The notes under the pieces are model-generated. The model saw only the letters and a list, made by a program, of their open reading frames with translations. It was not told where the DNA came from and searched no databases. From NCBI GenBank assembly GCA_963971535.1, contig OZ020585.1, positions 22,752,005 to 22,816,004 on the forward strand: 64,000 nucleotides of DNA, given 5' to 3'. The position numbers were made by a program, and so were the translations under genes. Origin of the DNA: Notolepis coatsorum (Eukaryota; Chordata; Actinopteri; Aulopiformes; Paralepididae). Positions 24,127 to 35,639 of the stretch are shown here, in pieces. Each line of letters opens with the position of its first letter. Position 1 is the stretch's first letter.

Positions 24127-24327
24127 TCAGGGTCCTGGGCAGCCGTAGCCGCCTACCATGGGGAAGCATGTTGAAGAGATCGTGATCCGGGTGGGGAAGC
24201 TGTTTGTTCCCAGCTTCACCCGCTGCGTCCTGTTAGTCAGGAAGTCCGTAATCCACCTACAGGTAGAGTCCGGCGCCTGCAACAGGGACACCTGGTGCTC
24301 CAGGATGTGCGAGAGGATGGTGTACAT
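24127..24327 (-). pseudogene. LINE reverse-transcriptase fragment (Rex1-like)
   Basis: The reverse strand encodes HILEHQVSLLQAPDSTCRWI followed by TDFLTNRTQRVKLG, the region after block A in Rex1-like reverse transcriptases. The fragment is short, and both ends are lost into non-coding DNA. Confidence 0.7.
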
Positions 24328-24544
24328 ACATTATATGAAAATGAGGATTTGTGTGTAAAAATTACGAAGTGATAAGGTTATACAACAGTATTGCACATTG
24401 GGTATGTAGCAGTCCAGGTTCAATAGCAGCAGTCATAGTTGAGTTGTATGTATGTGTATGTATACAGTGTAGACAGACAGCAGGTAAGCAGATTTGCAGA
24501 GTGGAATATTTAGGTTCATGGACTGAGAAACCTGAAGCCTGATA

Positions 24545-25330
24545 TGTGCAGCCCTGCTCCTGTATCATCTGCCAGATGGTTACAAGGAGAACAGTGTGTG
24601 TGCTGGGAGGCTGTGGTCCTTGATGATGCCGTGTGCCTTTCGCAGGTGCCGCTGATGAAAGACATTCTGGATGGTTGGGAGTCCGTTGCCGGTGACGTGC
24701 TCCACTTCTCTCTGTTTTTTTTTTTTATCTTTTCCCCCCTCCTTTTTCCTCCGATTTTCTCCCATCCCAATGTTAGTCGTTATGCCAATTCCCAATCCCC
24801 TTCCTGGTCGCTGCGCACTTACCCCCCACAGTCGGTCTGGGAGAGTGGAGGCTACCACGTGCTTCCTCCGACACACGTCCAGCCAATCAACCGCTTCTTT
24901 TCACCTGGCAGCGCGGATTCTCATTGAGAAGGCGTAGCGTGTGGAAGGATCACACTATCCCACTTAGATCCTATCCGCGCTTAGCAGGCGCCCCGACCGA
25001 ACTGTAGGAGTCGCTGTTTACAACGACCCGGACCCACCCCGCCAGCTTCTCCCACCCTCTAATACTGCCAATTGTATTAGTGTGAACGGCCAGCCAAGCT
25101 GGTGACAACCCCGGAGCTGTGAGCTGGATTCGAACAGGCGAATCCAGCCGCTCTGGGGTTGGTGACGAACGCAATCTCCGTTACGCCACCTGACCGCCCC
25201 GCTCCACTTCTCTCTGTAATGATTCGCGGCTGTGGGCAGAACAGTTCCCGTACCAGCCCATCAGCCAGCTCTCGGTGATGTGCAGACTAAGGAACTTGAA
25301 GCTGCTGACCCTCTCAACCTCAACCTTTTA
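24545..25330 (-). pseudogene. Rex1-like reverse-transcriptase C-terminus, split by a SINE
   Basis: Read right to left, VERVSSFKFLSLHITESWL and GWYGNCSAHSRESLQREVEH (25330 to about 25217) continue, after the SINE at 24715-25200, as GNGLPTIQNVFHQRHLRKAH and GIIKDHSLPAHTLFSLLPSG (about 24690-24550). A stretch between HITESW and GWYGN is missing compared with intact relatives. The 3' UTR probably runs to about 24360. Confidence 0.75.
24715..25200 (-). mobile_element. tRNA-derived SINE, family B, copy 2 (inside a LINE)
   Basis: A full-length reverse-strand copy: GGGGCGGTCAGGTGGCGTAA head, CACTAATACAATTGGCAGTA block, and the tail GGGATGGGAGAAAATCGGAGG followed by an A-run. The 16-bp duplication GCTCCACTTCTCTCTG lies at 24699-24714 and 25201-25216. 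Excising it restores the Rex1-like coding sequence around it. Confidence 0.93.
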
Positions 25331-25434
25331 ATATCAATCAAGAATCAAGAGGTTTATTTGTCACATATATACCAGGGCATACAGTGAAATGCGGGTGGTC
25401 TTGCCCGAATTGATTGTGCAAAATACAATAATAA
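25331..25434 (-). mobile_element. LINE 3'-end fragment
   Basis: ATCAATCAAGAATCAAGAGG followed by TTTATTTGTCACATATATACC, and CAGTGAAATGCGGGTGGTC, reads on the reverse strand as a LINE terminus ending (CTTGATT)n. No coding region is attached. Confidence 0.55.
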
Positions 25435-25446
25435 ATATGCATAGAA

Positions 25447-25930
25447 GGGACGGCTAAGTGGTGCAGTGGGCAAGGCGCTCGCCACTAACACAGGAGATGC
25501 TGGGTTCGAGCCCAGCTCTCGGCGTTGCTACCAGCTTGGCTGGTCGTTCATACTAACACAATTGGCAGTGTTAGGGGGTGGGAAAGCTGGTGGGTGGAGA
25601 TTGGTCGTTGTGGACGGCGACTCCTACAGGTCGGTTGGTGCGCCTGTACAGCAGAATCAGGGAGTAACAGGGGCACCGTGAGCCTCCCACGCGTTACTCC
25701 TCGCCACTGAGAGATCGCGCTGTACAGGTGAAAAGATGCGACAGCTGCCTCCTCGTGTACCGGAGGGGACACGTGATGCAAGGCTTGGTCCTCACTGCAG
25801 CCGACCAGTGGGAGGCATAGTCTAGCAACGTTCGAGACAGGGGAGGGGAGAATTGAAGGGAGAATTGGCGAGGCGAAATTGGGATGGGAGAAAAATAAGG
25901 AGAAAAAGTGGATACAATATATATATATAT
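25447..25930 (+). mobile_element. tRNA-derived SINE, family B, copy 3
   Basis: A complete copy. GGCTAAGTGGTGCAGTGGGC carries an A-box-like segment and GGGTTCGAGCCC the B box. The family body follows, and the tail GGGATGGGAGAAAAATAAGG runs into (AT)n. The 12-bp duplication ATATGCATAGAA lies at 25435-25446 and 25931-25942. Confidence 0.92.
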
Positions 25931-26107
25931 ATATGCATAGAAAAAAATAAACATAGAAAAAATTAAATAGGTAAGACACAAGATATGCATGGTAAAAAAA
26001 AATACATGCTGAGTTCCTGAGAAACTGGTTCCTATATACACTACTATACTATATACTATATACAATTTACAATTTTAACTCTTAATGTGTCTAAACTATA
26101 CTATTAG

Positions 26108-26546
26108 TACCTCCTTCCTTTTTATCCACTTTTTCTCCTATTTTTCTCCCATCCCAATTTTTGTGATTCCAATTCTTCCCTCCCCTGTCTTGAACGTTGC
26201 TAGACTATGCCTCCCACTGGTCGGCTGTAGTGAGGATAGAAGCCTTGCATCACGTGTCCCCTCCGGTACACAAGGAGGCAGCTTGTCGCATCTTTTCACC
26301 AGACAGTTCGAACTCTCAGTGGCGAGGAGTAACGCGTGGGAGGCTCATGCTGCCCATGCTACTTCCTGTTTCTGCTGTACCGGCGTCACCCAACCGACCT
26401 GTAGGAGTCGCTGTCCACAACGTCCAATCCCCACCCACCGGCTTTCCCACCCTCTAACACTGCCAATTGTATTAGTATGACGGCCGGCCAAGCCGGTAGC
26501 AATGCCGAGAGCTGGGCTCGATACCAGCATCTCCTGCGTTAGTGAG
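26108..26546 (-). mobile_element. tRNA-derived SINE, family B, copy 4 (5' truncated)
   Basis: Reverse strand. The tail side (TCCTATTTTTCTCCCATCCC) and the whole body are present. The copy stops within the tRNA head at CTAACGCAGGAG, losing the A-box end. The B box is GTATCGAGCCC. Confidence 0.88.
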
Positions 26547-26904
26547 TCCAGCTAGTTTGCATCAGCATCAGCTCTGTTAGTCACTCAGTCCAGCTAGTTT
26601 AAGATTCCAGCTCAGTGAACGAGGAGATTTCCAGTGTAGAAGGACAAGTCTCTGTGCTACAGTAGCACTGTAACACACTTTGTTATCTGGAGCTTAGTTC
26701 CAGAGAGATTATCATTGCTTTCCCCTCTTGTGCCAAAACTAGCTATCATAGGATCTGGATGAATTTCCATTTCAGAAAGACCTCTGACAGTGTTCTGAAG
26801 ATTGAACTCCAGTAAGTGGTCAGGTTAGAACACTGCCAACACGAGTGTGCTAGAGATGCAAGATTATGTTTGCTGCTCCAAAGTGTTTCCGTGCACATGT
26901 GGTG

Positions 26905-26906
<2 letters not shown>
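26547..26906. other. No recognised feature
   Basis: Contains a short direct repeat, GTCCAGCTAGTTT (about 26546 and 26589). Nothing else is seen. Confidence 0.4.

Positions 26907-26950
<44 letters not shown>
26907..26950. repeat. (GT)n microsatellite
   Basis: About 21 uninterrupted GT units. Confidence 0.9.
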
Positions 26951-26951
<1 letters not shown>

Positions 26952-28165
26952 TGTCCATAACCATGTAGATTATAGATATGAAAGGTAACAGCTGATAAAT
27001 ATGAGATTCTTCTTATGTATGTGATTTGGCGCCGCCTCCCCCCTGCCCTCCTATCTCTCACCAAGTCTAATTCCAGCTCAGTGGGCACTGAATCACTGAT
27101 CACAACAGCAGTGCCCTCTAATCCTCATCCTTGGCACGAAACGGCGCCCGGATAATGACATTCCATGCCGCACGCATCATGATTCCCTCTGACATGAGAG
27201 ATAAATGAAAAATTATTTTTTTTGTGCTTTGACTTGGTAATTCTTTCTTTTCATTGAAATCACAAACTTCAGCTATTCACAGCATTCCATCTCAGACATC
27301 TTGGTGGGCAAACAACAAGTGACTGTAATGGGCTAGCAGGTGATTATCATTCAAATTAATGACAACAGTGGCCAATTCCCCCCCACTCCCCCACCCAACC
27401 CCCTCTAATGTACAGTTTCTTCCCCTTCAGATTAAATGGTTTTTTATGATGTTCTCTCTTTCTTACACAGTACCGTATATTTGTATGTCTTGTATGTCAT
27501 AAATGTCTTGATGAATTGAAAATGGAGGACCCTTATGTAAACAAGACAAAAGTATTTTTCTGGTCTTCATCCTCTTAGCAGTTGTTTGTATTGAGCTGTA
27601 CTGTATTGTACCCATTCTGCAATCTGTTAATACAGTTTTCAATCAATCATTCAATGAGCTGTGGCACTGCACCAGATTAGTTGGAAATGAGAATACTATA
27701 TATATTGCTGATCAGGCCTATTTTGTTTTCAAATCTTTGTTAGATACAGTATACTGCAATACAGAAATGTTATCGATGTGTAATAATACAAATAACTGGT
27801 GGAAATCGAATCACTTATATGAAGACCTGACTAAGTAATGTATTAATACGTGTGGTGTGCATGGCCTAATTGACCTATGTCAAGCTCCAACCGCTTTTCT
27901 TGACCTTCCAAACACAACTGTTGCTTTCCTCAGACAAAGACTCTGGACTCTCTACTTGTGTTTCCTCGGTCAGGCTAAGAGAGGGCAATTGAGTAACTCA
28001 GACAAAGAAGAATATAGGTCAGCTTGACGTTTTCAGAGGAAAAGTGTTCTCAAACTTTATTATCTAAACACGGCTTTCCGGTGATATATCACATTCAAAA
28101 CAGATGTATACGGTTCTTCAATGCAAGGGCTTAATTGAGACACCTGCTAGAGGGAAGGATCTTTG
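26951..28165. other. Mostly unrecognised; one LINE tail piece
   Basis: A LINE 3' terminus fragment at about 27600-27655 (GTACCCATTCTGCAATCTG, then CAGTTTTCAATCAATCA) matches the one at 23868. The rest shows no gene or repeat. Confidence 0.45.
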
Positions 28166-28566
28166 ATATGACAGTGGTTAACACTGTCGCCTCACAGCTA
28201 GAAGGTCCAGGGTTCGATTCCTGCTTGGGGACCAGGTTTCCATGATGCCAGGTACTCAGGTGGGGTATCTCCCAGGCCTTTCTGTGTGGAGTTTGCATGT
28301 TCCCTCCGTGCTCGCAAGGGTTTCCCCCCCGATAAGATAAACCCAATGGAAAAACATGCACAACAGATCGCTAACGCTGTGGCGTCCTTGACGAAGACGG
28401 ACAGGAGCACTTGGATTGGTCCCCGGGGCGCAGCTCACGTTGACGCCCTATCTGCTCCCGGCTGCCCATGGGGGGAAGGACAACGGGATGGGAAAAGTGC
28501 AGAGTGGTCCGGTGGGTCGCCCATCTCGCGTGTGTGTGTTAAAACTGCATGACAAATAAAGACTTC
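28166..28566 (+). mobile_element. tRNA-derived SINE, family A, copy 2
   Basis: Shares CAGTGGTTAACACTGTCGCC, the B box GGGTTCGATTCC, CTTTCTGTGTGGAGTTTGCA, the long second body (AAACCCAATGGAAAAACATG, GACGAAGACGGACAGGAGCA) and a 3' end ACAAATAAAGAC with the copy at 2361. The first 15 or so bases of the head are missing, and it lacks the long (TG)n. Confidence 0.82.
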
Positions 28567-29269
28567 TAGTCTAGTCAATTAAATATTAAGATGCTTTTAT
28601 GGTAGGGATAATGGTAAGAGATGGTTGTGGTTGTAATCACATTTCATTGATGAGGATAGGGGCTTCATAAATAAAAACCTGTTGAGGGCAGTGAACTGTA
28701 TGTGGCCAGTGAAAGACATTAACCAGCCCAGGTCCTTGAGGCGTCCTATAGGCTACTTAAGTCTGTCTAATGGGTTGAACGGCGGTGTGTTTCACCCACT
28801 AAAATCCCATTTAAAAGGCATTTTGGGGCTTGGTGGAGTATCTCGATGGAGGATAAATCTGGCTTAGTAACGCTGATAGGACAACTACAGTATACAGCAT
28901 TATGTAAAAAGTTTTAAACCAACCATCTTGAGGGACTATCAAGATCAAACTAAATGTAAACAATTACTCTTAATTAATTAATATATTGCCTTTGACACCC
29001 TGAATTCTGATAAATGATAATGCTGAGTAATAATGTTTCTTTATCTCCACAGCCCTGTATGTGTAGAGGACACACACACAAACATGTACATTGTGTAAAC
29101 AGTTATGTTCATTCTGGATTGCTCATAGATGATGTAAGCAGTGTTATGATTATGGTGATTAAGGCATTTTTGGTGTGAGCTGTTATTATGAGTTACTCTT
29201 ACCTTTTTTAGGCTGATTAGCCCACTGGCCCTAGTGGCTCGGGTGTGCATATTTTGTAATACAATATAT
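28567..29269. other. No recognised feature
   Basis: AT-rich DNA. A short (TA)n tract lies just beyond, at about 29263-29278. Confidence 0.4.
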
Positions 29270-29995
29270 ATATATATCGAATTGAAGGCTTATTTGTTGC
29301 CTGATAGCGACAAAATCCTCTCAGCGGTTCTCGAGTTACATGCCGGTATTTGAGGCTTGTGCAAAGTACACGGTATTGCGCAAAATACCACTCCCGACTC
29401 TTGGGGCTCTAGTTCCGTCAATCTAGATCCGATCTCGAAAATGATTGTGGAAGGTTGTAGCCAATGAGTGTGGCTTTCCAATGATACCCCATCTGGGGAT
29501 GTACAGTATGAATCAGGGATCTGGTGAAAAACTAACGAGCGAAAACAGGAAGAGAAAAACAGCAGAATGAATTGAAGTCTATGAGAAAACTTTCTTTTGT
29601 ACACAGTTTACCAAAATCACTCCTAATCACTCATCTCTGAATGGATCTTTATGAAATTTGGACAAGTACTACATAAGGCTTCAGGCTAGTATGGATTTTG
29701 TAAGCCATACCACCTTCTGGGGAAATACTACCTCTGGACTACTAACTACTACAGAAAAACTTGAGTAACAAGTTGTTCTACAACTCAAGTTCAGACCTAT
29801 GTTACTCTATTACGTTAGCACTCAAATTAAATTTTCTTTCTGGAATCAGAAACTTCGGAATATCCTCTTTCAAAAGAGACCAGGCTCATGCATGTGCTTT
29901 AAGTATAAAGTATGTTGTTTTGGTTTGCAAAAAAAGTATGCAGTCCTCAAAAATTAAAACTAAAAAGGCCACTTTTGGGGGCGCAGGTTAAGAGG
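29270..29995. repeat. Unclassified dispersed repeat D, copy 1
   Basis: The last 230 bp match the repeat at 57770-58465 (shared TTAGCACTCAAA, CTTTCAAAAGAGACCA, GCTCATGCATGTGC and TAAGTATAAAGTAT). Inverted ends and a coding region are not evident, so the class is unknown. The left part (from GCTTATTTGTTGCCTGATAG) is included by continuity and is less certain. Confidence 0.45.
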
Positions 29996-30099
29996 TTTTA
30001 AAAAGTAAATGAAATGCCTAGGTGAGAAGAAGTGAGGATAGTGGGCATGTAGATTAACTTGAACTTAATTTTCATTTGTATTGGCCAACGATTTGCATA

Positions 30100-30870
30100 G
30101 GAATGGATGTCACAGAATGTCCTGCAACTGAACAAAGCAAAATCCGAAATAATTATATTCCACCCACCCCTTTCTTTCAGAACTTGGCACTTTAGCCTCT
30201 AATGTATCACGCTCAGCCCGCAACCTGGGCATATTCTTTAACCCAGACATATCCTTCAACACCCAAGTTACTAAAGTAGTCCAGTCCTGCTACTACCAGA
30301 TCAGGAACATCGCCAAAATAAAATAATGTTTGTCCTCTGCAGACCTTGAAACGGTCATACATGCTTTTATTTCTTCGCGATTAGATTACTGTAACTCCCT
30401 CTATTCAGGTATCAACAAAAAAGCCATATCACGTCTCCAGATGCTGCAGAACTCTGCGGCACAACTTCTCACCAACACAAGGAAACGTGACCATATAACA
30501 CCCATCCTGGCTGCTTTACACTGGCTGCCTGTGAGCTACAGAATTTATTTTAGATTTTATTGATTACTTTTAAAGCCCTACATGGACTCGCCCCCAGCTA
30601 CATTGTGGACTTGTTGGAACCCCAGGTTCCGGAACGCTGCCTCAGATCCGCAGGTAAGGCCCTCCTGGTTCCTTACAAAACTAGCCCGGGCACCCTTGCC
30701 CGGGATCTTAGGCTAGCAGAGTCAGTGTCCTCTTTTAAGTCACTAAATGTTTTTCCTAAGGTTATGGGTTTAGGTCAGCTCTGATTGCATAAACTGTTTT
30801 ATCAATCTGCCTACAATTCCTGTTTGAAAGGTTTTTAGTCTCTTTTTCTCTTGTTTTATTTTCTATAAAA
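30100..30870 (+). pseudogene. L2-like LINE reverse-transcriptase C-terminus (decayed)
   Basis: Fragments in order are LNKAKSEIIIF, SSADLETVIHAFISSRLDYC (30330 on), NSLYSGINKKAISRLQMLQN, AAQLLTNTRKRDHITPILAA, LHWLPVSYRI, then after a frame change ITFKALHGLAPSYIVDLLEP and VPERCLRSAGKALLVP. This C-terminal pattern is typical of L2/CR1-group LINEs in fish. It belongs to a different subfamily from the L2 at 15160. Stops and at least three frame changes show that it is old. Confidence 0.8.
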
Positions 30871-31465
30871 AATGTTCGCCTTTGCTGATGTTAGCTGTTT
30901 GCCGTTTTGTTTTGCCGTCACTTAGCACTTTGTAACTTTACATATTAAGTATGATCAAATCCATCTGTTTAATTCAATTGATTAAAAGCATGATACAAAT
31001 GATGTACAGTAAGCAGACAAACTAGGCATGCAAGCTGAATGTAGGCCAACCAATTTGCATACAGTACAATAAAGTCTATACAACTGAGTTATAAGGTATA
31101 AATCATGTACCTGCTGCTGTCATCAAAAAGCTTTCACCCACCACCACTCCAGCCTCCACCTGCTTTAGTTATGCTCTGTGGCATATATACCTACCTCATA
31201 GCTTCTGATCTGTGGCATACAAATCTACCACACAGGGGGAGTGAGTTATTTTAAAGTAACATAATGGAGGATATTCCTATACAGTGCTCCCAGATTTTTA
31301 TATTTATTTGTGCCACTTATTCTGTATGTTGGGTGCTTTACTCTAGCAGCAGGGAACACCCTGTATACTGCCAAACAAAGTGTACTACCATTTACGTGTA
31401 CAAAATGGTTAAATCTCTATCTACAGTATACAAGTGGTTCCTTACGGAGTTATGATTGATTTAAA
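30871..31465. other. No recognised feature
   Basis: Probably partly the LINE 3' UTR, then AT-rich DNA without a clear identity. Confidence 0.35.
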
Positions 31466-31850
31466 GATACAAGATACAAGAGTTTTATTTGTCACGGCAT
31501 ACATACGGCAGAACATGAAGGACTTGCTCCTGAAGTGGGACAGAATACACACAGAACATGGAAGATTTACTACGGTACGGCTCAATACACACAATTGTTA
31601 AGGGGATGCAGACCTGAGAAAGACGTTTGTCTTGTTTACATCAGGGTCCCCTATTTTCAATTCATAGTGACATTTATGACACACACAACATACATGACAT
31701 TTATGACGTAGGGACATACATGACATACAGGTATATAGTACTGTTACATTTGTGACATATACGATATGCAATATGATATGATTGAAAACTTTATTAACAG
31801 ATTGCAGAATGGGTACAATACAATAGCTTAAAGACGTGTTTTCACCATGT
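31466..31850 (-). mobile_element. LINE 3'-UTR fragments
   Basis: 31466-31510 is a reversed tail (AGATACAAGAGTTTTATTTG). 31578-31740 (CTCAATACACACAATTGTTA, CATCAGGGTCCCCTATTTTC) matches the 3' UTR at 59690-59830. 31776-31833 (GATTGAAAACTTTATTAACA) is the 3' terminus again. These are at least two joined fragments. Confidence 0.6.
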
Positions 31851-32471
31851 TAAGGCTAGACGAGGCATGATACAATACATACAATACAATACTATATATT
31901 TTAGCCAAAACATGTGGTCAGAACACAGTGCATTTAGTCCATTCGCTCTCATTCTCTCTCGGGACATCCCTATTGATTACCAATAACCGCGTTAGCCTCA
32001 GTAGCCACATACGCTGATCGGAGTGTCATTCATAGTGTAACACCCAACAAGAATGTGAAACAACTTATTAGTATTGGGTTAGAGTTGTTTGATTTCCACT
32101 AACGTAATGTTAGATTGCTATCTGAGAAAGTTACGTAACGTTACTCTACTGTATGTGAGCTGGCTGGCTGCGGCATTTGCCATGTATAATCTGTAGGCAA
32201 AACGGACTGCATATATAAACGGCTGATGACTCATAACTTCCTATCACGTTTGAATAATGCTGTAAAGTTAAGTAAAAATGCATTTCAATAGTAATGTATA
32301 TAAATTAAGAGCTTACCGATTGCAATCCACTGCCGACAGAAGAGACGCAATATTTACTTCCTAGTCCATGACGGCACTCTCTCTCTGCCTCTCTCTCATT
32401 TTGCCGAGGGCGGAGCTCGTCCAGCACGTTGTCACCAGCTGTATGAGAGCGCCCCCGCTGGTCATTGTTAA
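31851..32471 (-). repeat. Dispersed repeat E, inverted copy lacking the THAP exon
   Basis: Read in reverse, it begins at TTAA (32468-32471) with CAATGACCAGCGGGGGCGCT, contains TGTTCTGACCACATGTTTTG and AGTATTGTATTGTATG, then GCCTCG joined directly to TCTAGCCTTAACATGGTGAA. The same blocks lie in forward order at 36606-37400, where the THAP exon sits between GCCTCG and TCTAGCC. A stretch at 31972-32060 (ATTGATTACCAATAACCGCG) matches the interior of the TTAA element at 61670, so this copy is a mosaic. Confidence 0.55.
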
Positions 32472-32479
32472 CATTAACC

Positions 32480-33840
32480 ACACCAAAACGACTTCATAAC
32501 GGCAGGCAAACAGCTGTTCCAGGACTTTTCACAGCTGTATGGGGGGTCTCGCCCGCAACGATGTGCATAATACAAGTAATAATATAATATAAGAGTCCAA
32601 CCAATAGAGCGACATAGTGCAATAACAAGTAAACAAAGTAGGCATATCGGTATCTGTACATTCTTAAAGTGATCTTTCCTTCTGTAAAGTGTCCGTAGTG
32701 TGAGCGTGTGCAGCATGAGTGTGTGTGTGCTCATGTTAAAGTGGCTGCTAGTGTGTGAGCGTGTGCAGTGTGTGTGTTGTGTGTGTGCTTGTGCGTGGAG
32801 AGTTCAGTGTTCAAGGCTCTGATGGCCTGTGGGAAGAAGCTGAGCCTAAGTCTCTCGTTACTGGTGCTCGCAGGCGTTTGCCTGACCGCAGCAGCATGAA
32901 CAGGCTGTTGTTGGGGTGGTGAGGGTCTTTCATTATCCTGCAGGCTCTGGATTTGCACCTCTTGTTGTATAGGACCTGCAGGGTTGGTAGTGCAATACCC
33001 GTGGTACGCTCGGCTGAGCGCACCACTCTCTGTAGGGCCTTCTTGTCCTGTGCCGTGCTGTTGCCATACCAGGCAGTGATGTTTCCAGTCAAGATGCTCT
33101 CTACAGCTCCGGAGTAGAAGGACTGGAGTATCTTCCCAGATACTCTGAACTTCCTTAACTGTCTCAGGTGGTAGAGGTGCTGCTTCGCCTTTTTTACGAC
33201 TGAGTATGTGTGTTGTCCATGTCAGGTCCTCTGAGATGTGGACCCCCAGGTACTTGAAGCTGCTCACCCTGTCCACGGTAGCCCCGTTTATCCTCAATGG
33301 TGTGTGTGTCTCCTGCTGTCTCCTCCTAAAATCCACGATCAGCTTCTTGGTTTTACCAATGTTCAGGAGCAGGCTGTTGTCCTGGCACCAGCGTTCCAGT
33401 ACCTCAACCTCCTCCCGGTAGGCCTTTTCGTCGTTGTCCGAGATCAGCCCCACCACCACCGTGTCGTCCGCAAACTTCACTATGGAGTTGGAGCTGAACT
33501 TGGCCACACAGTCGTGTGTGTAAAGTGAGTACAGCAGGGGGCTCAGAACACAGCCCTGGGGGGACCCGATGCTCAGGGTGATGGTGTTGGAGGTCTGACC
33601 CCTCACCCTGACCGCCTGGGGTCTTTCACTCAGAAAGTCCAGTATCCAGGCGCTCAGAGCGGAGCTCAGACCCAGCTCGATCAGCTTGTCCACCAATCTG
33701 GTGGGGACTATGGTGTTGAACGCTGAGCTGTAGTCAATGAACAACAGTCTCACATAGCCCCCCTTCTGGCCGTCAAGGTGAGAGACCGCATCGTCAGTGG
33801 ACCTGACAGTGGACCTGTTCCCAGATGTTGATATGCAAAC
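32480..33840 (-). mobile_element. Rex1/Babar LINE, 5' truncated
   Basis: A reverse-strand Rex1-type copy with a reverse-transcriptase C-terminal half (33825 to about 32815) and a 3' UTR (about 32810 to 32480) rich in GTGTGTG. It is closely related to the copy at 18413. The 3' boundary is approximate because no clear short-repeat tail is seen. Confidence 0.82.
32815..33825 (-). pseudogene. Rex1 reverse transcriptase (decayed)
   Basis: The reverse strand reads [20 protein letters not shown] (block A, near 33750), [20 protein letters not shown], the catalytic [13 protein letters not shown] (about 33475), [15 protein letters not shown], and [20 protein letters not shown] frame change follows, then [40 protein letters not shown] and [19 protein letters not shown] loss near 33785 removes part of the region before block A. 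It has no endonuclease and is not functional. Confidence 0.85.
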
Positions 33841-33851
33841 AGATACTGGAT

Positions 33852-34690
33852 TGTATCTTCAGCAGTGTTGTGCTAGTTACTGAAAAATAGTAACTAGTTA
33901 CCATTGTTAGTTAGTTTATTTCAAAAGTAACTCAGTTACTTTACTGATTACTTACACCAACAAGTAATGCGTTACTGTGAAAAGTTACTTTTTAGTCACT
34001 TAAAAAACAAAAACAACATTATTTCAATTGCTCCCCTTACAGATTCTTACAGTCAAAATCTGTTGATCAACTTGACAGTTTCCATTCATTTGCATTCACA
34101 TCACAGAACTCTGCTAAGCAATGTGGTCATAAAAAAAGAATTACCACATTGTATAGAGTGGGGGTAGTGTTGTAAGATTAGGGTGTTGCCTGCTCCTTTA
34201 AGAGTGATGCGTTGTGGGATATATACAGTAGGTGGTCTACGCAAGCAGCGAATAGTCATATAGTCAGAGTGTATGCGGGAACAGTAGAGAAAGGTAGAAT
34301 TTAATTTGTGTGTAACGTTAGTCAATAACATTAAGAATAGAGAGCTGTTGTCAACCCTGAAAATTGAAATGCCCAGTCCTTGAGAGAACGGTTTCCTGGT
34401 TTACTGTCACCACTTTACAGAGGGAATTACCCCGAAGTCTGGCTAGCTGTAACAAGCACGTTACATGACCGGCACTTCAGCCCTGGAGGGTTAGGAGAAC
34501 GCTCCCCTGTACTCTACTACGGTTCAGATTAATACAGGAAAAGGTAACATTTGAACAATACATAAAAATAACGCAGTAACGAACCATTAGTAACGGTAAT
34601 TGAGTTACTGAATTTAAAAAGTAATGCATTAGAGTACTAGTTACTGCCAAAAGTAATGGCGTTACTGTACAGAGTAAAGCCCTGTCTGAA
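33852..34690. mobile_element. hAT-like element with repeated GTTACT motifs
   Basis: The left side CAGTGTTGTGCTAGTTACTG, AGTAACTAGTTACC and AAGTAATGCGTTACTG mirrors the right side AACGCAGTAACGAACC, GTAATTGAGTTACTG, AAGTAATGCATTAGAG and AATGGCGTTACTG. Such sub-terminal repeats typify a common fish hAT MITE group. The 8-bp target duplication is not resolved. Confidence 0.55.
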
Positions 34691-34918
34691 CAATCACATG
34701 CAAATCTCAAATCGGACATCACCTCCAACAAAGAGAAGGTGGAAACTGAAATTGATAACATAGTGAAAGCAGTAAAAAATCAGCGGAAGTGAAAAACTCA
34801 GAAATGTCCTTTGTCTCAGAGATCCGCTTTATGGTGGAGCAGCTCCAAGTTGAAGTACAATAGGAAATCCAAGCTTCTAAAAAAACCACACAAGAAGGCA
34901 TTGACAATTTACAACAAA
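34691..34918 (+). pseudogene. Possible coiled-coil coding fragment
   Basis: The forward strand reads NLKSDITSNKEKVETEIDNI, VKAVKNQRK and stop, then in another frame MSFVSEIRFMVEQLQVEV, stop, EIQASKKTTQEGIDNLQQ. The charged heptad-like pattern resembles a coiled coil, such as a LINE ORF1, but it is short and broken. I do not recognise the parent gene. Confidence 0.3.
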
Positions 34919-35089
34919 GGGGCTATGTACTGCTATTCCTAGCACTATTTGGGCAACTTTACACAATTCCTGTTAGTCAAGTACTCAAAACCATCATTTT
35001 TCAGCCTCAAGATTTCAGGCTGTTATGGCCTGGCTCCGCCCATAAGCACTTTGAGTGACAGTCAGTCCACACAGTCTGCACTGGTAGAC

Positions 35090-35165
<76 letters not shown>

Positions 35166-35588
35166 GGTGGGAGAGAGAGAGAGAGAGAGAGAGGGAGGGG
35201 GTGGGAGAGAGAGAGAGAGAGAGAGAGAAAAAAAAAAAGACAGGCCGTTATTGACAAGGCCCCCTCTCTCCCTCCCTCCCTCTCTCTTCCTTTCTCTCCC
35301 TCTCGTTGATGAGAGTCCGCGCGGCAGCTTGTGGTTTTTTTTCTTCTTTCTTTCAATCTCCCGTTTGCGGGTGTGTGGCGCGCGACAGGCCCCCCCCCCC
35401 CCCCCCAAGTGCTCTCTATCTCTCTCTCTCTTTCCCCATGCAGAGTATGAGGAACATTTCCAAGGTCCCATAGTATTGAGTTCTTGACACTTGTATGATC
35501 ATGTGATTTATCAAACAATTATTGAGTTATATGGGAAGATAAACACTGATTGCTAAAAAACTGGTATTATTAAGCATTATTACATGGC
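34919..35588. mobile_element. Diverged Kolobok-like MITE
   Basis: AAAGGGGCTATGTACTGCTA, TTCCTAGCACTATTTGGGCA, TCAGGCTGTTATGGCCTGGC and CATAAGCACTTTGAGTGACA follow the left 200 bp of the MITE at 3485. It then expands into a long GA tract and a CT-rich half. Neither TTAA nor intact termini survive, and the right end is approximate. Confidence 0.65.
35101..35228. repeat. (GA)n microsatellite with GGGAGGGGGTGGG interruptions
   Basis: A long GA tract containing two identical GAGGGAGGGGGTGGGAGAG blocks about 37 bp apart, inside the diverged Kolobok-like MITE. Confidence 0.9.
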
Positions 35589-35639
35589 GTTTTCACATTC
35601 GCCGAAATGCTTGCTTGTGATTGGTCAACAGCCCCCCGA

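Noticed and set aside
32731-33753. A 340-codon reverse-strand frame as a host gene
   Set aside because: It carries YSSAFNT and FADD reverse-transcriptase motifs and is a Rex1 LINE copy.
35007-35518. Frames of 154 and 167 codons rich in SLSLSL
   Set aside because: Translation of the (GA)n tract inside the diverged MITE.
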